Notes: generated by a model not told the origin, from the sequence alone. A DNA stretch of 64,000 nt from Shewanella sp. SR44-3 (GCF_014163735.1 NZ_JACJDV010000007.1:1-64000), one strand, 5' to 3'. Numbered from the stretch's first letter, positions 36,653 to 46,351 are shown. A program made the numbers and translations.

Positions 36653-37723
36653 ATGAAAAAACTCACTCTAGCGCTAAGTATCGCAGCAATTATGAGTAGT
36701 TCAGCATATGCAGATGGAATGACAGAGTCAGACAGCAGTGTCGATTTAGACAAAAAGGTTAAGGTGACCAAAGATTTAACTTATGAAGGAACTGTGGCAA
36801 TTAATGGCAGCATTAACGTTGCTGGCTTAGGTATGGCCGTAGTTGAAAATGTACAAGAGTCGAGCATGAATGAAGTGGGTAATTATTATCATGATAATAG
36901 TGCTCAAATTACTGAAAATGCATTTGAAAATGCCAGTGGTAATATTGGCGTTAACCAAGCTTCAGGTGACTTTAATGCTCAAACTAACTCAGCGGCTTTA
37001 GCTTCAATTGATGCCGGTTTTGCATTTGGATCCGGTGATGCTGAAATTTTCAGCACTCAAGTTGGCGGCTTTAATGGCGTCTTGAATGAAGCATCAACTA
37101 ATACGGCGACAATCGATGGTGCTTCCTTCATGAATGCCAGTGGTAATATTGGTGTAAATATTGCGGCAGGCAATAACAACTTGCAAGCTAATAACATGGC
37201 TGCATCTTCTTATAGTGGTGCCTTGGGCGAAGCGAGCGTGTCAAATGTACAACAAACTGGGCATAACGGCACGATGAACATGAGTGTGGTAGAAGATCGT
37301 GCTGAGAGCGTAAATGTGGAATTTGCATTTTCAGGTACTGGTGGTTACGAAGGAAGTTCAGGTTTAGCAGAGCCTTATTACCCACAGGTTATTTTAGAAG
37401 GTGATGGCAGTCATGGCACTGGAGATGGCCTAGTGCAGGGGCATATTGATTATGATACGGAAAACCCAACGGGTAGCCAAGTCATGACATTTAATGAGGC
37501 TGGAGAGTTGGATTTAGCTGGGACAGTCAGTGGTTCACTGCCATTCTTTATTCAAACCGTCACTCAAAAAACTAACAATTCAACCTTGCTTGCGGGTACG
37601 GCTTTCCAAAATTCATCGGGTAATATTGGGGTGAATATGGCAAGTGGTACAGGTAACTTACAGTCTAATAATTTAGCACTGACCAGCATTACTGCTGCAT
37701 CTGAAGTTATTACTCCAGAATAG
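36653..37723 (+). CDS. fapC: Fap-like functional amyloid subunit (FapC-like)
   Basis: 356 residues with a cleavable signal peptide (1-20, ending AYA). Three strong repeats, ASGNIGVNQASGDFNAQTN (94-112), ASGNIGVNIAAGNNNLQAN (162-180) and SSGNIGVNMASGTGNLQSN (321-339), are separated by linkers of ~50 and ~140 residues. Repeat text and layout match the FapC/FapB proteins that form biofilm amyloid fibres outside Pseudomonas cells. There are no cysteines, as usual for secreted amyloid. GGAGG precedes the ATG. A GC-rich hairpin follows the stop, which would favour a higher level of this gene than of the export genes. Confidence 0.82.
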   Translation: MKKLTLALSIAAIMSSSAYADGMTESDSSVDLDKKVKVTKDLTYEGTVAINGSINVAGLGMAVVENVQESSMNEVGNYYHDNSAQITENAFENASGNIGVNQASGDFNAQTNSAALASIDAGFAFGSGDAEIFSTQVGGFNGVLNEASTNTATIDGASFMNASGNIGVNIAAGNNNLQANNMAASSYSGALGEASVSNVQQTGHNGTMNMSVVEDRAESVNVEFAFSGTGGYEGSSGLAEPYYPQVILEGDGSHGTGDGLVQGHIDYDTENPTGSQVMTFNEAGELDLAGTVSGSLPFFIQTVTQKTNNSTLLAGTAFQNSSGNIGVNMASGTGNLQSNNLALTSITAASEVITPE

Positions 37724-37757
37724 TGCTCTACTATTGTTGTATTTTCGCAACATAAGG

Positions 37758-37775
37758 CAGGGGGGCAACCCCCTG
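37758..37775 (+). promoter_or_regulatory. GC-rich intercistronic hairpin with GCAA tetraloop
   Basis: CAGGGGG / CCCCCTG with loop GCAA, in the 62-base gap between the amyloid subunit gene and the protease gene, ending 10 bases before the next start codon. No long T-run follows. It could stabilise the 3' end of the subunit mRNA, attenuate transcription, or limit access to the fapD ribosome site. Confidence 0.6.
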
Positions 37776-37785
37776 ATTTCATTAT

Positions 37786-38469
37786 ATGAGACTTATATTG
37801 TGTGTTTTTCTCTGTGTTCTTAGCTTGTGGGTAACCGCTGCAGAAGTGTCACTTACTGGCGTTGTGCCAGGAATGGGGACTTATATTAAATCAATTCAGA
37901 GCATACGAGAGCGAAAGTTTGAACATGTTATTGAGCAAAAAACAGATTTTTCCTGTGGTGCTGCGAGCTTAGCAAGCGTGCTTAAGTATGCTTACGGTCA
38001 AAATGATATAACAGAGCAGCAAGTGCTAATCGGTATGCTTGAGCATGCCAATATCAATCTAGTTAAAGAGCAAGGCTTTTCGCTTCTTAATATGAAGCGT
38101 TATTTACAGGCCAATGGTTATAGGAGCCGAGGATACAAAGTCGGTGAAGCAGAGATATCTTTACTCAAAATACCCGCCATTGTACTGCTTGATGATGGCG
38201 GTTATAGCCATTTTGTGGTGTTTCGTCGTCAAGAAGCTGGAGACGTTTATTTAGGCGATCCAGCGTTAGGCAATAGAATCATTACTATGGAAGATTTTAT
38301 GGCCAAATGGAATGGTGTGGTGTTTGTTGTTATTGGCAATGATTATCAAAGAGAAAACGCACTTTTGCATCCGCGAGCTAAATTAAGCTATCGCGCCCTA
38401 GCTCCTTTTGCTCCCATGACAGACGCTGAGTTATTGGAATTTGGTTTTTCATATTCGGATATGCTCTAG
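37786..38469 (+). CDS. fapD: C39-like cysteine protease of the Fap-like system (FapD-like)
   Basis: 227 residues with a signal peptide (~1-19, ending TAA). The papain-like C39 domain shows Cys in DFSCGAASL (C57), His in YSHFVV (H142) and Asp in YLGDPAL (D158), in the correct order. FapD in Pseudomonas is a periplasmic C39-type protease needed for amyloid export. The stand-alone domain, with no ABC transporter, distinguishes it from bacteriocin exporters. It sits between the repeat-protein genes and the pore gene, as FapD does. Confidence 0.85.
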   Translation: MRLILCVFLCVLSLWVTAAEVSLTGVVPGMGTYIKSIQSIRERKFEHVIEQKTDFSCGAASLASVLKYAYGQNDITEQQVLIGMLEHANINLVKEQGFSLLNMKRYLQANGYRSRGYKVGEAEISLLKIPAIVLLDDGGYSHFVVFRRQEAGDVYLGDPALGNRIITMEDFMAKWNGVVFVVIGNDYQRENALLHPRAKLSYRALAPFAPMTDAELLEFGFSYSDML

Positions 38470-38479
38470 GAGGAAAGAA

Positions 38480-39193
38480 ATGAAATTTAGCATTGTACTT
38501 CTAATAGGCTTGGCAACGCCTGTAATGGCAGAGCCCCCCACTTTATTTGCATTACAAAGCAGTCAGGTTCTCAGTGATATCGAGCTTGATTCGATGAAAG
38601 GCAAATTCACCGATAATGGCCAAGACTATTATTTTGGCTTACAGATGCAAACTCAATTTATTCAAGATAATGGCGTTCAAGATCAAGTGAGTATGCAGGT
38701 CGAGTTTATTGGCATTAACAGCCAAGCTTCGGTGGTCATTAGTGTTAGCGAAGCTGGACAGATTGATAATTCGCAATCGCTTGTATTAGATACTTTAGGG
38801 CAGTCAGTTGGGCTTCAACAAAGGATCCAAATTGCTGGAGAGACTAATCTAGCGGTGAACGATTTAACTATGTCACAAGGTAGGTTGGACTCTCTGACTA
38901 ACGGGGTAAATTTGTCATTAGGGACTAGCCTGATTAGCAGCAACGGCACTAGCGTGTTCTCTGCTAATACTGGTTCTTTAGGTTATCAAGTTAACTTAGC
39001 GTCGGGGCAAGCAACTCAAGGGGTGAATTATGGCCAAGGAAATGGTCAGTTATTACAAAGCATTGCAATTGAAGGAATTAATCACGGTGTCATAAATCAG
39101 TCTACAATTAGGTACGATGGGATGTCTGTGGGGACCTTAAGTTCGAGTTTACTTGGCAGGCAAATCAGTGATTTAAGAACCATTGGATTCTAA
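38480..39193 (+). CDS. Secreted protein in the FapE position
   Basis: 237 residues with a signal peptide (1-18, ending VMA) and no membrane segment after it. It is rich in Gln, Asn, Ser and Val with beta-strand-like alternation, and has one weak Fap-like stretch (YQVNLASGQATQGVNYGQGN, ~174-193). The likely start at 38480 has AGGAGG upstream, 10 bases past fapD; a longer frame overlaps fapD. Position and character fit FapE, a minor fibre component, but sequence similarity cannot be claimed with certainty. Confidence 0.65.
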   Translation: MKFSIVLLIGLATPVMAEPPTLFALQSSQVLSDIELDSMKGKFTDNGQDYYFGLQMQTQFIQDNGVQDQVSMQVEFIGINSQASVVISVSEAGQIDNSQSLVLDTLGQSVGLQQRIQIAGETNLAVNDLTMSQGRLDSLTNGVNLSLGTSLISSNGTSVFSANTGSLGYQVNLASGQATQGVNYGQGNGQLLQSIAIEGINHGVINQSTIRYDGMSVGTLSSSLLGRQISDLRTIGF

Positions 39194-39212
39194 CGTTCAA
39201 GGACCTGTGTTT

Positions 39213-40568
39213 ATGAATATAAAATGGACCTCAGCAACAGCAGCATTACTGCCGGGAATGCTTGTTTTGCACACAGTAGCTGCTGAAACCCAAACGAAAA
39301 CGAGTGAGCCAGCAAGCCAGCGGCAGACACAAACAGAGCAACAATTACTAAACCAAACCTCAGGGCAGGAGCTAAATGCGTTAAAGCAAAAACTTATTAT
39401 CTTAAATAAACAGCTTAAAATACAGCAACAAACGATTAACCAAATGGCGCAGCAAGTATTAAAACAAGAAGCATATCTACAATCTGTCTCGGGGAGGCAG
39501 CCAGCTAAGCAAGCCGTTGCTGTTAACTCAAACGATAATATTGAAAGAAAAACGTCAATGGCTGCCAAAACGCCAGCGCCACAGATTGCATCAACTCAAG
39601 AAACGAGAAAGAAAGCCCCTGATAGAGGGCGTAGTACGGATGATTTATTGCAAGAAACCCATAATGTATTTACCCGAAAACTCACCATAGAACCTTCTTT
39701 TACCTACAGTTATTACAGTCGAAAGGATCTTATTTTAAGAGGCTTTTTAGCACTAGATGCTATTTTCCTAGGCAATTTAAACTTAGATCGCGTTAGAACC
39801 AATACCACTCAATTAGACCTCACCACCCGCTATACATTAAATCAAGATTGGCAGTTTGAAATTGGTGTGCCTTATATGTTCCGCTGGACTCAATATGATT
39901 CAGTGGGTGAGGGTAACTCTAGCCAACGCTATGAAACAGCTCAAGTCGATGGCGGTGGCATAGGTGATATGAGTGCGGCCGTGTATTATCGCATTAATGC
40001 AGAATCTACTGACTGGCCAGACTGGGTGTGGAATGTGCGTCTAAGAGCGCCAACGGGGAACGACCCTTTTGGGATAGATCTGGAAACTTCAGAGTTTGGT
40101 AATTTAACCTATCCTACTGAAGTTGCTACAGGTTCAGGGGTTTGGGGTGCTTCAACGGGATTTAGTTTGGCAAAAACCTTTGATCCTGCCATTGTATTTT
40201 TTAATCTTAATTATGGCTGGACTCGCGAAGAAGAGTTTGATGATTTATCCGGTAATCCTGGGCTTAGTCCGGGTAAAATAGACTTAGGTGATTACTTAGA
40301 TTACAGCTTAGGTTTAGCATTTGCGGTATCTGAAAGAATGAGCCTTGCTATGAGCTTCAACCAAAGATTTTATACCAAAACTAAGCAGCAACCATTAGGC
40401 GGTCCTTGGGAAAAAATTCCTCGTACCGATACCAATACAGCAAGTCTGGGGATCGGCGCAACCATAGCCTTATCTGAAAACTTGTCCATGGTAACCTCCA
40501 TCGGTGCTGGCTTAACTGAAGATTCACCGGATTATCAAATTAGCTTACGTTTCCCGTATCGATTTTAA
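39213..40568 (+). CDS. fapF: Outer-membrane amyloid secretion pore (FapF-like)
   Basis: 451 residues. A signal peptide (~1-24) is followed by a helical coiled-coil segment (~38-85, LKQKLIILNKQLKIQQQ), a basic linker, and from ~150 a C-terminal beta-barrel with alternating strands and a terminal aromatic (ISLRFPYRF). FapF is a trimeric barrel with just this N-terminal coiled coil, which plugs the pore. AAGGA precedes the ATG. A terminator directly after the gene ends the operon. Confidence 0.82.
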   Translation: MNIKWTSATAALLPGMLVLHTVAAETQTKTSEPASQRQTQTEQQLLNQTSGQELNALKQKLIILNKQLKIQQQTINQMAQQVLKQEAYLQSVSGRQPAKQAVAVNSNDNIERKTSMAAKTPAPQIASTQETRKKAPDRGRSTDDLLQETHNVFTRKLTIEPSFTYSYYSRKDLILRGFLALDAIFLGNLNLDRVRTNTTQLDLTTRYTLNQDWQFEIGVPYMFRWTQYDSVGEGNSSQRYETAQVDGGGIGDMSAAVYYRINAESTDWPDWVWNVRLRAPTGNDPFGIDLETSEFGNLTYPTEVATGSGVWGASTGFSLAKTFDPAIVFFNLNYGWTREEEFDDLSGNPGLSPGKIDLGDYLDYSLGLAFAVSERMSLAMSFNQRFYTKTKQQPLGGPWEKIPRTDTNTASLGIGATIALSENLSMVTSIGAGLTEDSPDYQISLRFPYRF

Positions 40569-40632
40569 TTGTGAATTACAGGGAATGCAGTTTATCAGAT
40601 TTGATAAATAGTCAACGACTCAACACTTTAAG

Positions 40633-40656
40633 ACCACTCTGACGAGTGGTTTTTTA
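40633..40656 (+). terminator. Terminator at the end of the Fap-like operon
   Basis: ACCACTC (40633-40639) pairs with GAGTGGT (40644-40650), followed by a run of six or more T. Confidence 0.9.
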
Positions 40657-40699
40657 TTAGCGATCGCATAATCGAACACATGATAAATTATTCTATTTC

Positions 40700-41611
40700 C
40701 TAATTCATCATAGATTGCAGTGACTCTTGGCTGCCGTAGCGCTTAGCAAAAAATTCTAAAAATGCACTGATGTTAGTGGCAAGTTGCCTTCGACTGGAAT
40801 ACACCCCGTAAACCTTAAAAGGCTCCATTGGCCATTCCTGCAATATGGGCACTAGCGCACCAGAGGCTAATTCTTGTTTGCAGCTGGTATTTGACAACAT
40901 GGCAATGCCGTATGCGTCTATGGCCAACCTTTTCACCATGCTGGCACTATTAACCCTGACTTTCCGGTTAAAGGTTGCCATGGTTTTACGGTTGCCTTTC
41001 CCCAGCGGCCAAATAGGTGCTGAGAGTGTGGTACCAAGAAGGATGCCTTTGTGCTGTGCTAATTCATGTGGGGTAGCTGGTGTTCCGTGATTTTTAATGT
41101 AGCTTGGGCTGGCGACTAAAATAGGCTGGCGTTCAAATAGCAATTTAGCGACCAAATCAGAGGATTGTAGCGGCCCGTATTTGATAGCGATATCGTAGCC
41201 TTCACCCACTAAGCCGACATCGTTATCTGTAAACTGTACATCAAGTTCGATATTGGGATAAAGGCGCATAAAATTACTGCACAAACTGCCTATAACGTCT
41301 TGGGAAAAGGATACCGGAATGGCAACTCTAAGTGCGCCTGAAATATCACTGTGAGTGTTTTCAATGGTGGCTTTAGCTGCTTCAATTTCCTGGCTTATAG
41401 AGTCACAGTGCTGAAAAAACAGTGCTCCAACCTGAGTTAAGCTGATATTTCTGGTATCTCTTTGCAGTAATCTGACCCCTAGTTGCTCTTCAAGTTGAGC
41501 AACTTTTCGGCTAATTGTCGACTTGGGTTGTCCGACCTCTCTTGCTGCTTGAGAGAAACCCTTAGCTCTTACTACCGCTGCAAACAGCATCATACCGTTC
41601 AAATCGGGCAT
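40700..41611 (-). CDS. LysR-family transcriptional regulator
   Basis: 303 residues. An N-terminal winged helix (FSQAAREVGQPKSTISRKVAQLEE, HTH at ~18-40) and a LysR substrate-binding domain (~90-295) are visible. It is divergent from the acyl-CoA carboxylase gene across a 124-base gap, the usual layout for a regulator and its target, so control of that gene is plausible. The effector is unknown. Confidence 0.93.
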   Translation of the reverse strand: MPDLNGMMLFAAVVRAKGFSQAAREVGQPKSTISRKVAQLEEQLGVRLLQRDTRNISLTQVGALFFQHCDSISQEIEAAKATIENTHSDISGALRVAIPVSFSQDVIGSLCSNFMRLYPNIELDVQFTDNDVGLVGEGYDIAIKYGPLQSSDLVAKLLFERQPILVASPSYIKNHGTPATPHELAQHKGILLGTTLSAPIWPLGKGNRKTMATFNRKVRVNSASMVKRLAIDAYGIAMLSNTSCKQELASGALVPILQEWPMEPFKVYGVYSSRRQLATNISAFLEFFAKRYGSQESLQSMMN

Positions 41612-41735
41612 TTTGTTCTCACTGTCTCATTTATGGAACATAGCGTCCAAGCTAGTTTAATGGTAATTAGACTATTAACAAAGTTATATTTACCGACTAA
41701 AAATTTCAGAGGCTATCGACGCAGAGGATCAACTG

Positions 41736-44700
41736 ATGACCAGCAAAAAGCAGCCCAAACATATGACTCAAGTACAAAGCCCAGACCCGCTATTTTTACA
41801 AGCTGAGCATCTGGCAAAAGATTTCTCTTTGTTTCCTGCTCACAGCAAGCAAGGTTTGGCAGAAGAAATTAAAGGTTTGTTATCTGATGATGCTATCCAA
41901 GTAAACTTAAAAAGTTTAGCAGCATTAGATGTAGATGGTTATGTCAATAAAGTCATCCAGCCGACACTAGATAAAAATCGTCCTGGTGCCAAACGTATTA
42001 TCGCCGATTTAAAAGGTAAGCTAATAAGTGAAATTCATTTAGGCCCTTTTTATCGCGCTGAAATAGAACTTAACTTTGGTTCACGTACTCGCAGGGTCGG
42101 TTTTATTGCTCAAGAGCGTACCACGGCTAATGGTGCTTGGATGCCAGAGCATCATATCGCATGCTGTAAAGCCATTCGTCACTTTGCCGAATTATCTATG
42201 CCTATAGTGTATCTTATCGATACACCAGGAGCGGATGCAGGTGAGATAGCTAATAGCCAAAATCAGGCTCATTCAATTTCAAAAGCCATTGCAGAATCTG
42301 CTAACGTAGATATGCCTACAGTGGGCATAGTTATTGGTGCGGGTTATTCTGGCGGCGCAATCCCATTAGCGGCAGCAAATATCTTGTTATCTTTGCGCGA
42401 TGGTATTTTTAATACTATTCAACCACAGGGATTACAGAGTATTGCCCGTAAGTACAACTTGTCTTGGCAGGAATGCGCTAAGTCTGTGGGTGTCTCTCCA
42501 GAAGAGCTTTATCACTCAGGTTGCATCGACGGTATTATCGATTTTTCTCCATCGGATCGCGATGAGCGTCAGCATAATCTACGTCGTGCTATCGTTAGCA
42601 GTATTGAAGCTGTTGAAAAAGCTGCAATTAATTTTGTTCGTGAATCTAGTGATTTACGTGAGCATTATGATCGCAGTTTAGAACGTTTTTTAAATCCATC
42701 TAAGGGATTGTTAAATCTAGAGAATAGCTCTGGTTTAGCCGTCGCAGATAGCCCAACGGCGCATCACAATTTATTTGGTAGCGCCTATCGTTATTTGCGT
42801 TACTTAACCTTAAGAAGCCGGATCCATTCTATCTCTCAAGAGCAGTATGGCCGCCTTTCAAAAGTAAGCGTACCTGAAGGCGATTTGCTTGAGCGTATCA
42901 AGCAAGAGCAAGAACGTGTGTTCCACGCATGGCTGTCAAACCCAGATAAACTCGTTTATGACGAAGAGTTAAATAAACTCTGGGTGCAATTTGCCGCTAA
43001 GCGCAGTGAAATATCCACAGAACGTAACGTCATTACTCGTTTTATTTTAGGTGAGCCTAAAGAAAACTATAAAAAAGCGCGTAAGGCGCTGCTATTTAAC
43101 GTCAGTTGGTCTCTGTATCACAGATGGAAGAGCAATGCGGGCAATAACTTTAAGGGGCTGATAGCACACCTTGAGTCATTGCCAAGTTCGAAGACAAAAG
43201 CACCTTGGCCTGAACTAAACCAATTAACAGTACTTGATGTCATTGTTAATGATGAGTTGCGTGAAGACTTCATTTGGCAATGTCATAATATTCTCATTTT
43301 CAATGAATTGTATGACAGCGTAGTGGCTGATTTAGCCTCTATTTCTAAAGAAGCCATGATGACCAAAAGCCTGTCTCGGGCTTCAGTAGATAAGCTGCTG
43401 CATAAGTCGATTGACAATGCTTTGTCGACTCAGAACCAGACGAGTGATAAGAGTAAATTCTACAAGTGGCTGAAATACTTTATGTCACAGTCAAACCGTG
43501 CTGATTTATTAACACGTGTTGAACAATGGAAGAGTGTCGGTTTCCCACAGTTAAACGATAGTTTATTCGTTATCTTAACCTATTTCTTTGAACGCTTATT
43601 ACCAGAATACTTTGACAGTGAAGATGAGCTCGATAAGTACACCGGGACAATTAACCCTGTGCGCATCGGCCGCCGTAAAGACTTCTGGAACCGTTTAACC
43701 ATGGGTTATCAAGATTTGTTGATCCAAAAGGTGTTACGGGATGAGAAGAAAAAAGGTGCCATGGGTTGGGAAAATATCATTGGTAAATTCTTTACTCATT
43801 TCGATGAGATTGATGGCGATAAAATGTCGGCCAACTTGCTTAACTTCCCAGGCTTCCGTTTATCGATTGAAGATGCCATAGATAAAAAGATCCGTCCCTG
43901 CGGTTTGATAACTGGTCTTGCTGACTTTACCCATGAAGGGAATAAACTGCGCGTTGGTGTTGCGGTATCAAATACTGCTTTCCAAGCGGGGGCCTTTGAT
44001 ATGGCCAGTGCCGAGAAGTTCAGCGCCTTGCTAATCGAATGTGCTAAGCGCAGATTACCTGTGATTTGCTTTATCAGTTCAGGTGGCATGCAAACCAAAG
44101 AAGGTGCAGCAGCACTATTTTCAATGGCAGTAGTGAATGACCGTATCACTCGATTTATTCGTGATAATGAATTGCCTGTATTGATGTTTGGCTTTGGTGA
44201 TTGTACCGGTGGTGCACAGGCGAGTTTTGTGACTCACCCATTAGTGCAAACTTATTATTTGTCTGGTACTAACATGCCGTTTGCAGGGCAAATGGTGGTT
44301 CCAGCATACTTGCCATCAACAGCGACCTTATCTAACTATTTATCTAAAGTGCCAGGGGCTATGGCAGGTCTAGTGGTGAATCCATTTAGCGCTAACTTAG
44401 ATTCATTATTAGCGGGTATTGATCCATTAATGCCGATTACTAACCTTAAAGTTGAGGATGTGATCACTAAATCATTATCTAGTTTAGCCGCTGATGTGAT
44501 TGAGGAAACTGACGAGATAGTTCAAGACGATCCTCGTGCTTTGATGAAGCCGATTAAAAAGGTGCTGATCCACGCCCGTGGTTGTACTGCGGTTAAGCTT
44601 ATCCGTAAGGCCCATGATAACGGGATTAATGTGGTGTTAGTGGCCTCAGATCCTGATATGACAGCCGTACCTGCAGATATGCTTAAAGAGGGCGATAAGC

Positions 44701-46289
44701 TGGTTTGTTTAGGGGGCAATACCTCAGATGAAAGTTATTTAAATGCTTACTCTGTGCTAAAAGTGGCTGAATACGAAAATGTTGACGCCCTGCACCCAGG
44801 TATTGGTTTCCTTTCTGAAAGCCCGCAGTTTGCTGCACTTTGTGTGAATAATGGCGTTAACTTCGTCGGCCCTAGTGTTCACTCGATGACGACCATGGGT
44901 AACAAGTCAAATGCTATTCATACATCACAAGCGCACAATGTTCCTGTGGTTCCAGGTAGTCACGGCATCTTAACCAATGCTGAGCAAGCTGTGAATGTGG
45001 CCACTGAAATTGGCTACCCTGTACTACTTAAAGCAGTACAAGGTGGTGGTGGCAAAGGTATTCAGGTGGTTAAACGTCCTGAGGATATGATTGGTCTATT
45101 CCAAAAGACGGCCACCGAAGCGGCTGCCGCCTTTGGTAATGGTGATTTGTACTTAGAAAAATATGTAACGTCATTGCGCCATATCGAAGTGCAGTTACTG
45201 CGTGATAAATTTGGTAATACTAAAGTATTGGGTATTCGCGATTGTTCAGTGCAGCGTAATAACCAGAAAGTGATTGAAGAATCTGGCTCTACCATGTTGC
45301 CTGAAGAGCTTAAGCAATTAGTGCTTGAGTACACTCGTGCATTAGGTGATGCCACTGATTACATGGGCGCTGGCACCGTAGAGTTTATCTATAACTTAGA
45401 TGCGAACGAAGTCTACTTCATGGAAATGAACACTCGTCTTCAGGTTGAGCATCCAGTAACAGAGGCTACCTCTGGGATTGATATCGTCAGTGCACAGTTT
45501 GATATTGCCGCAGGTCGCTCAATTGAGAAACTTGAGCCTATCGAGCAAGGTTATGCGATGGAAGTGCGAGTCACGGCTGAAAAAGCAGCGCTTGATAGCC
45601 ATGGCGTACTGCAGTTATTGCCAAACCCGGGGAAAATCACTGAATGTGTGATGCCTAAACGCGACGATGTGGAAATTATCTCTATCGCAGATTCAGGTAA
45701 AGAAGTATCACCTTATTACGACAGCTTAATTGCACAAATCATCATACGTGGTAAAGACCGTGCCGATGTGGTCAAGAAAATGTATGACTACTTGGATACT
45801 GTGGTTATCCGTGGAATTGCAACTAACATTCCATTGTTGAAGCTTATTTTAAGTGATGCCACCTTCAATGAAGGTGTCTACGATACTAACTACCTACCTC
45901 GTTTGATGGCTGAGCTTGATATTCCAGCGCTTATTGCTGAAATGGAAGCTGCTGCAGATACCGAAGCGGTAGATACTGAGTCCCTACGTGTGGGTGAAAG
46001 TAATGAGCTGAAAGTCTTGGCACAAGGTGCGGGTATTTTCTATACCTCACCAGCGCCAGGTGAAGCTGATTTTGTTAAAGAAGGCGATGTCGTTACCGTT
46101 GAACAGACATTGGCGTTAACAGAAGCCATGAAGATGTTCTCACAGGTTAATCTCGCAGGCTTTAACCGTCAAGGTGCAGTGCTTTACCCAGAAGATCAGC
46201 AATATCGTATTGAGCGTATTCTCAATAGTAATGGTCAGCAAGTCTCACAAGGTGATTTACTGTTTGTTATTTCACCTATTGAAAACTAA
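41736..46289 (+). CDS. Single-chain acyl-CoA carboxylase (CT + biotin carboxylase + BCCP)
   Basis: 1517 residues carrying all parts of a biotin-dependent carboxylase. A carboxyltransferase crotonase-fold half is at ~90-290 (VYLIDTPGADAG, GAGYSGGAIP). A helical insert of ~400 residues follows, then a second carboxyltransferase half at ~710-910 (FISSGGMQTKEG). Biotin carboxylase is at ~940-1390, with the ATP loop KAVQGGGGKGIQ and EMNTRLQVEHPVTEA. A C-terminal biotinyl domain has EAMKM with the biotin-bearing K1466. AGAGGA precedes the ATG. The true acyl-CoA substrate is not evident. The gene neighbours a LysR gene and fusA2, as in other Shewanella. Confidence 0.92.
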   Translation: MTSKKQPKHMTQVQSPDPLFLQAEHLAKDFSLFPAHSKQGLAEEIKGLLSDDAIQVNLKSLAALDVDGYVNKVIQPTLDKNRPGAKRIIADLKGKLISEIHLGPFYRAEIELNFGSRTRRVGFIAQERTTANGAWMPEHHIACCKAIRHFAELSMPIVYLIDTPGADAGEIANSQNQAHSISKAIAESANVDMPTVGIVIGAGYSGGAIPLAAANILLSLRDGIFNTIQPQGLQSIARKYNLSWQECAKSVGVSPEELYHSGCIDGIIDFSPSDRDERQHNLRRAIVSSIEAVEKAAINFVRESSDLREHYDRSLERFLNPSKGLLNLENSSGLAVADSPTAHHNLFGSAYRYLRYLTLRSRIHSISQEQYGRLSKVSVPEGDLLERIKQEQERVFHAWLSNPDKLVYDEELNKLWVQFAAKRSEISTERNVITRFILGEPKENYKKARKALLFNVSWSLYHRWKSNAGNNFKGLIAHLESLPSSKTKAPWPELNQLTVLDVIVNDELREDFIWQCHNILIFNELYDSVVADLASISKEAMMTKSLSRASVDKLLHKSIDNALSTQNQTSDKSKFYKWLKYFMSQSNRADLLTRVEQWKSVGFPQLNDSLFVILTYFFERLLPEYFDSEDELDKYTGTINPVRIGRRKDFWNRLTMGYQDLLIQKVLRDEKKKGAMGWENIIGKFFTHFDEIDGDKMSANLLNFPGFRLSIEDAIDKKIRPCGLITGLADFTHEGNKLRVGVAVSNTAFQAGAFDMASAEKFSALLIECAKRRLPVICFISSGGMQTKEGAAALFSMAVVNDRITRFIRDNELPVLMFGFGDCTGGAQASFVTHPLVQTYYLSGTNMPFAGQMVVPAYLPSTATLSNYLSKVPGAMAGLVVNPFSANLDSLLAGIDPLMPITNLKVEDVITKSLSSLAADVIEETDEIVQDDPRALMKPIKKVLIHARGCTAVKLIRKAHDNGINVVLVASDPDMTAVPADMLKEGDKLVCLGGNTSDESYLNAYSVLKVAEYENVDALHPGIGFLSESPQFAALCVNNGVNFVGPSVHSMTTMGNKSNAIHTSQAHNVPVVPGSHGILTNAEQAVNVATEIGYPVLLKAVQGGGGKGIQVVKRPEDMIGLFQKTATEAAAAFGNGDLYLEKYVTSLRHIEVQLLRDKFGNTKVLGIRDCSVQRNNQKVIEESGSTMLPEELKQLVLEYTRALGDATDYMGAGTVEFIYNLDANEVYFMEMNTRLQVEHPVTEATSGIDIVSAQFDIAAGRSIEKLEPIEQGYAMEVRVTAEKAALDSHGVLQLLPNPGKITECVMPKRDDVEIISIADSGKEVSPYYDSLIAQIIIRGKDRADVVKKMYDYLDTVVIRGIATNIPLLKLILSDATFNEGVYDTNYLPRLMAELDIPALIAEMEAAADTEAVDTESLRVGESNELKVLAQGAGIFYTSPAPGEADFVKEGDVVTVEQTLALTEAMKMFSQVNLAGFNRQGAVLYPEDQQYRIERILNSNGQQVSQGDLLFVISPIEN

Positions 46290-46316
46290 AGATTAACCTA
46301 TTAAAGGCTAATTGAA

Positions 46317-46348
46317 AAAATGCCCATCTATTTAGATGGGCATTTTTG
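46317..46348 (+). terminator. Terminator after the acyl-CoA carboxylase gene
   Basis: TGCCCATCT and AGATGGGCA form a 9-bp stem around a 4-base loop, with A-run before and T-run after. Confidence 0.9.
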
Positions 46349-46351
46349 TTT

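Noticed and set aside
37786-38469. Bacteriocin-processing C39 peptidase
   Set aside because: There is a signal peptide and no ABC transporter domain, and the neighbours are Fap-like, so a FapD-like role fits better.
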